From Marisediminicola antarctica (GTDB lineage: Bacteria > Actinomycetota > Actinomycetes > Actinomycetales > Microbacteriaceae), in contig NZ_CP017146.1 in the NCBI RefSeq assembly GCF_009930795.1, forward strand, positions 62,001-126,000: a stretch of 64,000 nt of DNA, in the 5' to 3' direction. A program made the position numbers and the translations under genes. Shown here piece by piece: positions 1 through 7,554 of this stretch (positions are counted from its first letter, which is position 1; each line of letters starts with the position of its first letter). A model generated the notes under the pieces. It searched no databases. It was not told where the DNA came from and saw only the letters and a program-made list of their open reading frames with translations.

Positions 1-355
1 CTACCTCGCCGAGACCGGCGCGCAGGTGACCGAGCTGCGCGTCTCGGGCAGCTTCGAACTGCCTGTCGCGAGCCGTGCGGCTCTGGACGCTGGAGCGGAC
101 GCCGTCGTGGCCCTCGGCGTCATCATCCGCGGCGGCACCCCCCATTTCGAGTACGTCGCGAGCGCAGCAACCCAGGGCCTCACCCAGGTGAGCGTGCTGA
201 CCGGCAAACCCGTCGGCTTCGGCGTGCTGACGATCGACACCGATGAGCAGGGCATCGACCGCGCGGGCCTCGCCGGATCGAAGGAGGACAAGGGCGCCGA
301 GGCGGCCGAGGCGGCCCTGTCGACGGCGGTGCTGATCCGCGCCCTCGCGGTCTAG
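1..355 (+). CDS. ribH: 6,7-dimethyl-8-ribityllumazine synthase, C-terminal part (5' end outside window)
   Basis: Lumazine synthase catalyses the penultimate step of riboflavin synthesis, joining the ribitylamino-pyrimidine to dihydroxybutanone phosphate in a cytosolic oligomer. The frame is open from base 2, giving 117 residues that continue a protein starting before the window. Family marks visible are SFELP, the loop [14 protein letters not shown] (the His is the usual catalytic residue), GVLTIDT and a closing alanine-rich helix. The stop is a TAG at 353-355. The rest of a rib operon presumably lies upstream. Identification is firm; only the start is missing. Confidence 0.96.
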   Translation, partial: YLAETGAQVTELRVSGSFELPVASRAALDAGADAVVALGVIIRGGTPHFEYVASAATQGLTQVSVLTGKPVGFGVLTIDTDEQGIDRAGLAGSKEDKGAEAAEAALSTAVLIRALAV

Positions 356-357
356 CC

Positions 358-450
358 GTGCGCAACCCGCTGCTGTTCCTCGTGAAGTGGGGGGCGGCGA
401 TCGCGGCGATCGCGCTCGCGGTGCTGTTCGTGCAGAAGGTGGTTCTCTGA
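358..450 (+). CDS. 30-residue single-pass membrane protein downstream of ribH
   Basis: A GTG two bases after the ribH stop opens a 30-codon frame ending in TGA at 448-450. The product starts MRNPLLFLVKWG and is almost entirely one hydrophobic helix (AAIAAIALAVLFV) ending in QKVVL, so it would be an inner-membrane micropeptide. There is no separate ribosome site, so translation is probably coupled to ribH. I do not recognise a named family and cannot give a function. The tight spacing, sensible composition and lack of rare codons support it being real, but a chance frame cannot be excluded. Confidence 0.5.
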   Translation: MRNPLLFLVKWGAAIAAIALAVLFVQKVVL

Positions 451-514
451 GGCGTAGGGTCGAAGTGGGCCGCCAGTCGCGGCATCCATCCCCCACCCCC
501 TGCGGAGCCGTCGA

Positions 515-1834
515 ATGAGCACGTCCACGTCCACACCGGTCAAGACCAACCCGAGATCGCGGGTCATCTTCGCGAGCCTCATCGGAACCTCGATCGAGTT
601 CTACGACTTCTACGTGTACGCGACGGCCGCGGTGCTCGTGTTCCCGGCCCTGTTCTTCCCGGGCGACGACCCTACTTTGTCGCTGCTGAAGTCGTTCGCG
701 GCGTTCGGCGCGGCGTTCATCGCGCGCCCCATCGGCTCGATCGTGTTCGGTCACTTCGGCGACCGGATCGGTCGCAAGGGCACCCTTGTCGCGTCTCTGC
801 TCACGATGGGCGTCGCGACGGTGCTGATCGGATGCCTCCCGACGGCACTCACCCCCGGCTGGGAGATCCTCGCGCCGACGCTGCTTGTGCTCATGCGGTT
901 TGCACAGGGACTCGGGCTCGGCGGCGAGTGGAGCGGGGCGGCGCTCCTCGCGACCGAGAACGCCCCGGCCGGTCGGCGCGCGATCTACGGCACCTTCCCG
1001 CAGCTCGGCGCACCGATCGGGTTCATCGTCGCCAACGGCGTCTTCCTGCTGCTCGCCACGACCATGTCGCCGGAGACGTTCCTTGAGTGGGGCTGGCGGG
1101 TGCCGTTCCTCGCGAGCGCCGTGCTCGTCATCATCGGCCTCTACGTGCGGTTCAAGCTGATCGAGACACCCTCGTTCCAGAAGGCCGTCGCCACGGGCGA
1201 GGTCGTCAAGGTTCCGCTCGCGCGGGTGTTTCGGTCGAACTGGCGCGAACTCATCCTCGGCACGTTCATCATGCTGGCGACCTACACGCTGTTCTACCTG
1301 ATGACGACCTACACGCTCACCTACGGCACGACCCCGGTCGACGCCCCCATCGCCGGCCTCGGATTCGAGCGCAATACCTTCCTCGTCATGCTCATCGTCG
1401 GTGTGGTGTTCTTCGGCATCTTCACCCTCGTGTCCGGGCCGCTCGCCGAGAGGTTCGGCCGCCGCGCGCACCTCATCGTGACGACGATCGCGATCATCGT
1501 GTTCGGGATGCTGTTCGTGCCGCTGTTCGCGGCCGGCACGGTCGGCGTCTATGCGCTGCTGATCATCGGGTTCACCCTGATGGGGCTCACCTTTGGTCCG
1601 ATGGGCGCCCTGCTGCCGGAGCTGTTCCCCACGAACGTGCGCTACACCGGCTCGGCGATCAGCTACAACGTCGCGTCGATCCTCGGTGCGGCCGTCGCCC
1701 CGTTCATCGCGGTGGCTCTCTGGGGTGCCGCCGGCGGCAGCCCCGTGCTCGTCGGGGTGTACCTGAGCTCGATGGGCGCGATCACCCTCGTGGCGCTGCT
1801 CCTGAGCAAGGAGACGCGCGACGTCGACTACTGA
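515..1834 (+). CDS. MFS transporter of the metabolite:H+ symporter (MHS) type
   Basis: A 439-residue polytopic protein of the major facilitator superfamily, most like the ProP/ShiA/KgtP metabolite:proton symporters that import small organic acids or osmolytes. Visible marks are the early IEFYDFYVYA segment (residues about 27-36) typical of this family, the loop motif GHFGDRIGRKG at 79-89, about 12 hydrophobic segments, and a second-half LAERFGRR loop. The ATG has a GGAG ribosome site eight bases upstream. The gene appears to be a single transcription unit, and its 3' end faces the repeat-filled gap before a convergent ABC operon. The substrate cannot be told from sequence. Confidence 0.9.
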   Translation: MSTSTSTPVKTNPRSRVIFASLIGTSIEFYDFYVYATAAVLVFPALFFPGDDPTLSLLKSFAAFGAAFIARPIGSIVFGHFGDRIGRKGTLVASLLTMGVATVLIGCLPTALTPGWEILAPTLLVLMRFAQGLGLGGEWSGAALLATENAPAGRRAIYGTFPQLGAPIGFIVANGVFLLLATTMSPETFLEWGWRVPFLASAVLVIIGLYVRFKLIETPSFQKAVATGEVVKVPLARVFRSNWRELILGTFIMLATYTLFYLMTTYTLTYGTTPVDAPIAGLGFERNTFLVMLIVGVVFFGIFTLVSGPLAERFGRRAHLIVTTIAIIVFGMLFVPLFAAGTVGVYALLIIGFTLMGLTFGPMGALLPELFPTNVRYTGSAISYNVASILGAAVAPFIAVALWGAAGGSPVLVGVYLSSMGAITLVALLLSKETRDVDY

Positions 1835-2098
1835 CTTTCATTATTCAGCGTCTGGCTGGCCTATCCCTTTCATCATTCAGGAGTCGGGCCCAGCAGCAAC
1901 TTCATCATTCAGGAGCGGCGCGCCGAGGTATGCCTGAGCGCCCCAGCATCCGCCGGAATATGGGGCCGGATGCTGGCACCCAGATCACTTCGGCACCCCG
2001 TCTCCTGAATTAGGAAAGCCACCGTGGCCCCAGTCTCCTGAATTAGGAAAGCCACCGTGGCCCCAGTCTCCTGAATTATGAAAGCCAGAAGCCCGGGC
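1835..2098. repeat. Inverted-repeat cluster between convergent genes (three left arms, three right arms)
   Basis: The gap contains three copies of a motif of the form TTTCATTATTCAGGAG (1835-1848 truncated, 1868-1883, 1901-1915) followed by three reverse-complement copies of the form CTCCTGAATTAGGAAAG (2002-2018, 2035-2051, 2068-2084). The right-hand copies sit in a 33-bp direct tandem repeat starting at 2000, 2033 and 2066; the third is partial and diverges. The block fills the space between the end of the MHS transporter gene and the end of a convergent ABC permease gene. Related arms recur at 6743-6893 and 46841-47012. It could act as a bidirectional terminator or be a small non-autonomous mobile element. 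Confidence 0.85.
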
Positions 2099-2099
2099 G

Positions 2100-2927
2100 T
2101 CAGTCGAGGAAGAGCTTCTTCAGGCGTGAGGTCGTGAATACCAAGCCGATGGCGATCATCACGACGTAGTAGAGCACGTGGCCGAGCAGCGCCACGCTGA
2201 GGGCGCCCGTCGTCAGCCCGCGGATGAGCTCGACGCCGTGCCAGAGCGGCAGCGCCTGAACGACCCACTGGATCGGCTCGGGGTAGACCGACAGCGGGTA
2301 GAACGTGGCCGAGAACAGGAACATCGGCAGCATCACGAAGTTGATCCAGTCCATCTGCTGGAACGTCGTGAGGTAGCTCGTCACGGCCATGCCGAGGCTC
2401 GCGAAACCGAACGCGATGAGCACGACGGCGGGCAGCGCGAGGATCGCGGTCCAGGACAGGTTCAGCCCGAGCGACTGCATGATGATGAGGAATCCGAGCG
2501 CGTAGAGCACCCCGCGCAGCAGGGCCAGCCCGATCTCGCCGAGGGCGACGTCGAGTGGGCCGAGCGAGGTCGTCAGCATCCCCTCGTAGAGCTTCGCGTA
2601 GTTCATCTTGAAGAACACGTTCCAAGTGGAGTCGTAGATCGCGCCGTTCATCGCCGAGACGGCGAGCAGCGCCGGCGCGATGAATGCGGCATACGACACC
2701 TCCTGCCCGGTGGTTGTCACCACCGTGCCGACGAGCGCGCCCAGGCCGATCCCCATCGAGAGCAGGTAGAAGACCGGCTCGAAGAACCCGCTCACGACGA
2801 TCGCCGCGTTCGAGCTGCGTGTGGCGAGCATCCCGCGGCTCATCACGGCGCTCGAGTTGCGGGCGTAGACGGCGCCGAGGAAGCGATTTCTGGCGGGCCC
2901 GATCGGCCGGGTCGGGGCGAACGTCAT
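2100..2927 (-). CDS. ABC-2 type transporter permease (second permease of the operon)
   Basis: A 275-residue membrane protein with six hydrophobic segments, of the ABC-2 family that includes DrrB/NodJ-type exporters for drugs and lipid-linked or glycolipid molecules. The start ATG at 2925-2927 overlaps the stop of the upstream permease by four bases (ATGA), so I take this start and not the much longer open frame that runs through the neighbouring gene. The conserved block ending with a PLWHGVELIRG segment near the C terminus is typical of the family. It is the last gene of an ATPase-permease-permease operon; the two permeases probably form a heterodimer. Confidence 0.9.
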   Translation of the reverse strand: MTFAPTRPIGPARNRFLGAVYARNSSAVMSRGMLATRSSNAAIVVSGFFEPVFYLLSMGIGLGALVGTVVTTTGQEVSYAAFIAPALLAVSAMNGAIYDSTWNVFFKMNYAKLYEGMLTTSLGPLDVALGEIGLALLRGVLYALGFLIIMQSLGLNLSWTAILALPAVVLIAFGFASLGMAVTSYLTTFQQMDWINFVMLPMFLFSATFYPLSVYPEPIQWVVQALPLWHGVELIRGLTTGALSVALLGHVLYYVVMIAIGLVFTTSRLKKLFLD

Positions 2928-3775
2928 TTGTTCAGCCTCGCCGTGAAGACGCGCTGCGACGTTCTCCAGCAGACGACGATGATCGCCGCCGGGTAGAGCA
3001 CGTGCACCGCGGTGAGCCAGGCCGGCTCCGCGAGGGAGTAGCTGATCACCCGGCCGAGCTCGGTGCCGTGCCAGAGCGGGGAGATCCAGCCGATCCACTG
3101 CAGGTAGACCGGCAGCTGGCTGAGCGGGAAGAAGGTGCCGGAGAACAGCAGCATCGGGGTGATGCCGAAGCGCATGATCAGCGCCATCTGCCCCTTGTCC
3201 TGCTCGATCCGCGCCGTGTACGCCATGATCGCCAGGCCTACCGACATCGCCGTGAGTACCGCGATGGGGATCATCAGGATGCCCACGGCCGAGGGCACCG
3301 CCCCGAACAGCACCATCGCGATGAAGTAGATCACGCAGGTCGGCACCATTCGCGCGAGCACGGAGATCAGGATGCCGTTGGTGATCTGGCCGCCGGTGAT
3401 GGGCGCCGCGTTCATGCCGAAGAAGATCGGGTTCCACTTGAAGCCGAGCATGATCGGGTAGGTGAACTCCTCTGCCGAGACCATCACCGCCGCGAGTCCG
3501 AGCAGGGCGGGCGCAACGAAGACGAGGTAGCTGACGCCCTGCACCGCGTCGTCGCCGAGGTTGGCGTCCACGAGCGTCGCGAGCCCGATGCCGAGCGCGA
3601 AGAGGTAGATGAGCGGGTTGCCGATGCTGGTCGCGAGGATCGTCTGGCCGTAGGAGCGCATGCTCCGGATGCGGTGCTCCGCCACGTACCACGACCCGTA
3701 GCGTCGCGGCCGCACCCCGCCGGCCAGTACGCGCTCGCGCCACGCGGCATCCGACAGCACCTCGCGCCCGCTCAT
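2924..3775 (-). CDS. ABC-2 type transporter permease (first permease of the operon)
   Basis: A 283-residue ABC-2 permease with a long hydrophilic N terminus (about 45 residues) and six predicted membrane helices. It matches the NodJ/DrrB-like group in the early segment SIGNPLIYLFALGIG and in the late block SPLWHGTELGRV, which corresponds to the same block in the partner permease. It begins ten bases after the stop of the ATPase gene and overlaps the next permease by four bases, so the three genes are one transcription unit. The exported substrate is unknown; antibiotic, lipid or oligosaccharide export are all possible. Confidence 0.9.
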   Translation of the reverse strand: MSGREVLSDAAWRERVLAGGVRPRRYGSWYVAEHRIRSMRSYGQTILATSIGNPLIYLFALGIGLATLVDANLGDDAVQGVSYLVFVAPALLGLAAVMVSAEEFTYPIMLGFKWNPIFFGMNAAPITGGQITNGILISVLARMVPTCVIYFIAMVLFGAVPSAVGILMIPIAVLTAMSVGLAIMAYTARIEQDKGQMALIMRFGITPMLLFSGTFFPLSQLPVYLQWIGWISPLWHGTELGRVISYSLAEPAWLTAVHVLYPAAIIVVCWRTSQRVFTARLNK

Positions 3776-3785
3776 TCGACACCGC

Positions 3786-4712
3786 TCATTCGACGAGGGT
3801 CCGTCCGGTGAGCCGCAGGAAGACGTCCTCGAGGCTGGACCGGCGCACGAGGCTCGTGATCGGCTCGTGGCCGAGCTCGGTGATGCGCTCGAGCACGGCC
3901 TCGCCGTTGGAGCTGTAGATGAGCACGCGGTCGGGGAGCACCTCGACGCGATCGCCGATGCCCGCGAGCTGCTCGCCGAGGGCCTCGTTGCGGGCGGATC
4001 CGAAGCGCACCTCGAGCACCTCCCGGCTCGAGTACTCGCGGATCAGCGCGGCGGGCGACCCCTCCGCCATGATCCGGCCCTTGTCCACGACGACGAGCCG
4101 GTCGCAGAGCTGCTCCGCCTCGTCCATGTAGTGCGTCGTCAACACCAGCGTCGTGCCCTGCTCCTTCAGCCGGAACAGGCGGTCCCAGAGAATGTGCCGG
4201 GCCTGCGGGTCGAGTCCGGTGGTCGGCTCGTCGAGCAGCAGGATGCGCGGGTCGTTGATCAGGGCGCGGGCGATCGTGAGACGGCGCTTCATTCCGCCGC
4301 TGAGGTCGTCGACCTTCGACTTTGCACGATCGGCCAGCTGGGCGAACTCGAGCAGCTCGTCGGCGCGCTTCGCGACCTGGCTGCGCGGCAGCCCGAAGTA
4401 GCGGCCGTAGACGATGAGGTTGTCGCGCACCCGCAGTTCCATGTCGAGATTGTCGGACTGCGGCACGACACCTAGCTGCGACCGGATCTCCGGTCCGTAC
4501 TGATCGGGATCGAGCCCGAGGATCGCCAGGTCGCCGCTCGTGCGCGTGGAGACCGCCCCGACCATCCGCATCGTCGTCGACTTGCCGGCGCCATTCGGCC
4601 CGAGCAGGCCGAAGGACTCGCCGGGTGCGACCTCGAACGAGATGCCGTCGACAGCCGCGAAACCCTTGTAGGTCTTGGTCAGGGCGGAGGCGGTAATCAC
4701 GGGAGCTGGCAC
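3786..4712 (-). CDS. ABC transporter ATP-binding protein, DrrA/NodI-like
   Basis: A 308-residue cytosolic ATPase energising the two downstream permeases. It has a complete nucleotide-binding domain: Walker A GPNGAGKS at 38-45, Q-loop Gln near 85, signature LSGGMKRR at 137-144, Walker B ILLLDEPT at 157-164 and H-loop His194. About 85 C-terminal residues follow, as is usual in DrrA-type export ATPases, ending in a LEDVFLRLTGR segment characteristic of that group. It is the first gene of the operon and is transcribed divergently from the full-length ABC exporter at 4809. The roughly 100-bp intergenic gap must hold both promoters. Confidence 0.93.
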   Translation of the reverse strand: MPAPVITASALTKTYKGFAAVDGISFEVAPGESFGLLGPNGAGKSTTMRMVGAVSTRTSGDLAILGLDPDQYGPEIRSQLGVVPQSDNLDMELRVRDNLIVYGRYFGLPRSQVAKRADELLEFAQLADRAKSKVDDLSGGMKRRLTIARALINDPRILLLDEPTTGLDPQARHILWDRLFRLKEQGTTLVLTTHYMDEAEQLCDRLVVVDKGRIMAEGSPAALIREYSSREVLEVRFGSARNEALGEQLAGIGDRVEVLPDRVLIYSSNGEAVLERITELGHEPITSLVRRSSLEDVFLRLTGRTLVE

Positions 4713-4794
4713 GATGCCAACACTAACCCGGGCCGGCAGCCCGCCCTCAGCATGCCCTCAGCGAACGTCGCAGGGAGCACTCCGCGCGCGAGGA

Positions 4795-4800
4795 TACGCT
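4795..4800 (+). promoter_or_regulatory. Putative -10 element for the ABC exporter, leaderless start
   Basis: TACGCT fits the actinobacterial TANNNT -10 consensus and ends eight bases before the ATG at 4809. Transcription would therefore start at or next to the start codon, giving a leaderless mRNA. No Shine-Dalgarno sequence precedes this ATG, in agreement. No convincing -35 was found. Confidence 0.4.
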
Positions 4801-4808
4801 TTCCTACG

Positions 4809-6731
4809 ATGAGCACACCACGCAGCACGCCGCCCCGAGGTCGCCGCGGCTTCGGCAAGCCGGCCGACGACACCGGTCCCCGCGCCACCTTCAGCCAGCT
4901 GATGCCGTACCTCCTCGAGCACCGCCGGGTGCTCGGGTTCGTCATCGTTCTCAGCGTGCTGGGAGCGGCCGCGTCGCTCGCGCAGCCGCTGCTCGTCAGC
5001 AACGTCATCTCGGTCGTCGAGGCGGGCGACTCCCTGCAGGGGCTCGTCTGGCTGCTCGTGGGCCTCGTCGTCGCATCCGGCCTCATCAGCGGGTTCCAGC
5101 ATTACCTTCTCCAGCGCACCGGCGAGGGGGTCGTGCTCTCGAGCCGCCGACGCCTCGTTTCGCGGATGCTGAACCTGCCGATCAGCGAGTTCGACCTGCG
5201 CCGCACCGGCGACCTCGTCTCCCGCGTCGGCTCAGACACCACCCTGCTGCGCGCCGTGCTCACCCAGGGCCTCGTCGAGGCGATCGGCGGTTCACTCACC
5301 TTCATCGGCGCGCTCATCGCGATGCTCATCATCGACCCGGTGCTCCTCGGGCTGACCGTGCTCGTTATCGCCATCTCTGTGGTCACCGTCGTGACCCTCA
5401 GCCGCCGCATCCGCGTCGCGAGCCGCAAGGCGCAGGAGAAGGTCGGCGACCTCGCCGCCGCGGTCGAGCGGTCGATCAGCGCCGTGCGCACCATCCGCGC
5501 ATCGAACGCCGCCGACCGCGAGATCGCCGCCGTGCACAAGGATGCCGAGGGCGCCTGGCGCATGGGCATCAGCGTCGCGAAGATCTCCGCGCTCGTCGTC
5601 CCGATCGCTGGCATCGCCCTGCAGGTCTCGTTCCTGGTCGTGCTGGGCGTCGGCGGATACCGCGTGGCGAGCGGCGCGCTCACCGTTGCTGACCTCGTCG
5701 CGTTCATCCTGTTCCTCTTCCTCATGATCATGCCGCTCGGCCAGGCGTTCGGGGCTATCACCGCGGTCAACCAGGCCCTCGGCGCGCTCGGCCGCATCCA
5801 GGAGATCATCGGCCTGCCGACCGAGACCGAGCGCGACGCCGAGATCGCGGCAACCGCCGAGGCACCCATCGAGTCGGACGACGCGATCAGCTTCGACAGC
5901 GTGGAGTTCCGCTACAGCGAGCTTCCGCCAGGGGAGTCCGACGAGGCGATCGTCGTCACCGACCAGAGCGCGATGGCCGAGCTCGTCGGGGTGCCCGCCG
6001 GTGCGCGCGCGGTCGGGTCCACAGTCTCCGTCGAGGCCGGGCCGCGCGACCGCACGGTGCTGCGCGGGGTGTCGTTCAGCGCACCCAAGGGCAAGCGAAC
6101 CGCTCTCGTCGGGCCGTCCGGTGCGGGCAAGAGCACGATCCTCGCGCTGATCGAGCGGTTCTACGATCCGAGCGCCGGTGTGATCCGGCTCGGCGGCGTC
6201 GACCTGCGCGCCCTCGACCGGGACGCCCTCCGCGCCCAGATCGGCTATGTGGAGCAGGATGCCCCGGTGCTCGCGGGCACGCTGCGCGAGAACCTCGTGC
6301 TCGGAGCCCCCAGCGCGAGTGACGAGGACTGCATCCGGGTGCTCCGCGACGTCAACCTCACCGAGGTGCTCGAGCGCAACCCGCTCGGCCTCGGCGCGCC
6401 CGTCGGCGAGGACGGCGTGATGCTCTCCGGTGGCGAGCGCCAGCGTCTGGCCATCGCCCGCACGCTGCTCGCGGCCCCGCCGATTCTGCTGCTGGACGAG
6501 TCGACGTCGTCGCTCGACGGGCTCAACGAGCAGATGCTGCGCGAGGCGATCGACGCGGTTGCCGAGAACCGCACGCTCATCGTCATCGCGCACCGACTGT
6601 CGACCGTGGTCGACTCCGATCAGATCGTCGTGCTCGACCACGGACTTGTGGTGGGCGTCGGCACGCACTCCGAGCTCGTCGCATCGACCCCGCTGTACAA
6701 GGAGCTCGCGAAGCACCAGCTGCTCGTCTAG
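4809..6731 (+). CDS. ABC exporter, fused permease and ATPase, multidrug/lipid type
   Basis: A 640-residue half-transporter of the MsbA/LmrA/BmrA kind that would work as a dimer. Six membrane helices occupy about residues 40-330. The ATPase domain has Walker A GPSGAGKS at 435-442, signature LSGGE at 539-543, a following ILLLDES Walker B and an AHRLSTV switch region. I prefer the ATG at 4809 over an in-frame ATG 19 codons earlier because a -10 element sits just upstream of it. The ATPase domain carries an unusual insert of about 45 acidic and hydrophobic residues between the VEFRY strand and the VLRGV strand, before Walker A. The substrate is unknown. Confidence 0.93.
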   Translation: MSTPRSTPPRGRRGFGKPADDTGPRATFSQLMPYLLEHRRVLGFVIVLSVLGAAASLAQPLLVSNVISVVEAGDSLQGLVWLLVGLVVASGLISGFQHYLLQRTGEGVVLSSRRRLVSRMLNLPISEFDLRRTGDLVSRVGSDTTLLRAVLTQGLVEAIGGSLTFIGALIAMLIIDPVLLGLTVLVIAISVVTVVTLSRRIRVASRKAQEKVGDLAAAVERSISAVRTIRASNAADREIAAVHKDAEGAWRMGISVAKISALVVPIAGIALQVSFLVVLGVGGYRVASGALTVADLVAFILFLFLMIMPLGQAFGAITAVNQALGALGRIQEIIGLPTETERDAEIAATAEAPIESDDAISFDSVEFRYSELPPGESDEAIVVTDQSAMAELVGVPAGARAVGSTVSVEAGPRDRTVLRGVSFSAPKGKRTALVGPSGAGKSTILALIERFYDPSAGVIRLGGVDLRALDRDALRAQIGYVEQDAPVLAGTLRENLVLGAPSASDEDCIRVLRDVNLTEVLERNPLGLGAPVGEDGVMLSGGERQRLAIARTLLAAPPILLLDESTSSLDGLNEQMLREAIDAVAENRTLIVIAHRLSTVVDSDQIVVLDHGLVVGVGTHSELVASTPLYKELAKHQLLV

Positions 6732-6742
6732 CAGGCTCCGCT

Positions 6743-6893
6743 CTTTCATTATTCAGGAGCGGCCGGGCGGCTGGCCGAATTATCCGCGGTCCGCCACCTG
6801 GCACGCCGTACGCAGCCCGGCACCGCGCCCACCCTTCCGCAGTAGCCGCGGCGACCCGGCGGCCGTGCCCGTCAGACTCCTGAATAATGAAAG
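6743..6893. repeat. Perfect 17-bp inverted repeat pair between convergent genes
   Basis: The left arm CTTTCATTATTCAGGAG at 6743-6759 and its exact reverse complement at 6877-6893 enclose 117 bp. The pair lies entirely between the stop of the ABC exporter gene and the stop of the convergent tetR gene. The right arm also forms a small hairpin by itself (CTCCT and AGGAG, 6877-6896). A 9-bp direct repeat AGCAGGCTC occurs just outside both arms (6730-6738 and 6904-6912), which could be chance or a trace of a target duplication. The same arm motif is found at 1835-2084, with a shorter variant at 46841-47012. Confidence 0.85.
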
Positions 6894-6913
6894 GAGGCCA
6901 GCCAGCAGGCTCG

Positions 6914-7462
6914 CTACCCGACGATCTTGTCGATGACGCGGAAGAGCCGCTCGAGCTCGTGGTCGTCGCCGGCGGCATCCGGTTCCACGGGCGGCGACCC
7001 GGTCGGGAGCCGGAACAGGGCCTCGTAGTACAGCCCGTCGCCCATGAGCTTGATCGCCTGGGCGGCGTCGTCGTCGCGGAGCGCCTCGGCGAGGATAGCG
7101 AGCCACTGCGCCTCGACCGCCCGCAGCGTCGCGACGGCCTCGGCATTGCCGCCCTGATGCAGTCGCGCGACGGCAACGATCGCGCGGTCGAGGGGCGTGC
7201 CGCGGTAGCGGGACGAGCGGATGTAGAACCGTGCCGGTCCCTCGGCGGCCGCGCGCATGCGGTCGGCATCGTCCGCAGCGAGCGAGGTGAGGCGCCCGCA
7301 GACCCCGTGGGCCAACTGGTCCCTGCTCGGGAAGTGGTAGATCAGCCCGCCCTTCGACACGCCCGCCCGGGCAGCGACCGCATCGAGCGTCGCCCCGCGC
7401 TCGCCCTCGGTGATTAGAAGCTCCTCGAAGGCGTCGAGAATGCGGTCGCGAGCGGATGCCAT
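6914..7462 (-). CDS. TetR family repressor, probably of the divergent MFS efflux gene
   Basis: A 182-residue TetR-type regulator. The N-terminal helix-turn-helix covers about residues 25-44, with the family signature VSKGGLIYHFPSRDQL. The C-terminal helical part would bind an inducer, perhaps a substrate of the pump, and differs between family members. The gene is divergent from the MFS gene at 7555, and the shared gap holds a perfect palindrome that overlaps promoter elements for both genes. This is the classical layout for an autoregulated local repressor of drug efflux. The start is the ATG at 7460-7462. Confidence 0.92.
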   Translation of the reverse strand: MASARDRILDAFEELLITEGERGATLDAVAARAGVSKGGLIYHFPSRDQLAHGVCGRLTSLAADDADRMRAAAEGPARFYIRSSRYRGTPLDRAIVAVARLHQGGNAEAVATLRAVEAQWLAILAEALRDDDAAQAIKLMGDGLYYEALFRLPTGSPPVEPDAAGDDHELERLFRVIDKIVG

Positions 7463-7486
7463 GCGCCGAGCCTATCGCCCTGCGGC

Positions 7487-7516
7487 TTGAAACTATACCG
7501 ACTAGTCGGTATAGTT
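7487..7516 (+). promoter_or_regulatory. MFS promoter overlapped by a perfect 26-bp TetR-type operator
   Basis: Bases 7491-7516 form a perfect palindrome whose left half is AACTATACCGACT. On the + strand a -35 TTGAAA (7487-7492) and a -10 TATAGT (7510-7515) are separated by exactly 17 bp, so the operator fills the spacer and covers the -10 of the MFS promoter. By symmetry the minus strand carries the same TATAGT at 7492-7497, suitably placed for the tetR gene. One repressor dimer (or pair of dimers) bound here would shut off both genes. Confidence 0.85.
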
Positions 7517-7554
7517 ATGCGAGCCGGCGTCCGCCGACCCCAACAAGGCCCCCC

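Noticed and set aside
2000-2098. CRISPR-like direct repeats
   Set aside because: The 33-bp units follow each other without unique spacers and no cas genes are present; they belong to the inverted-repeat cluster.
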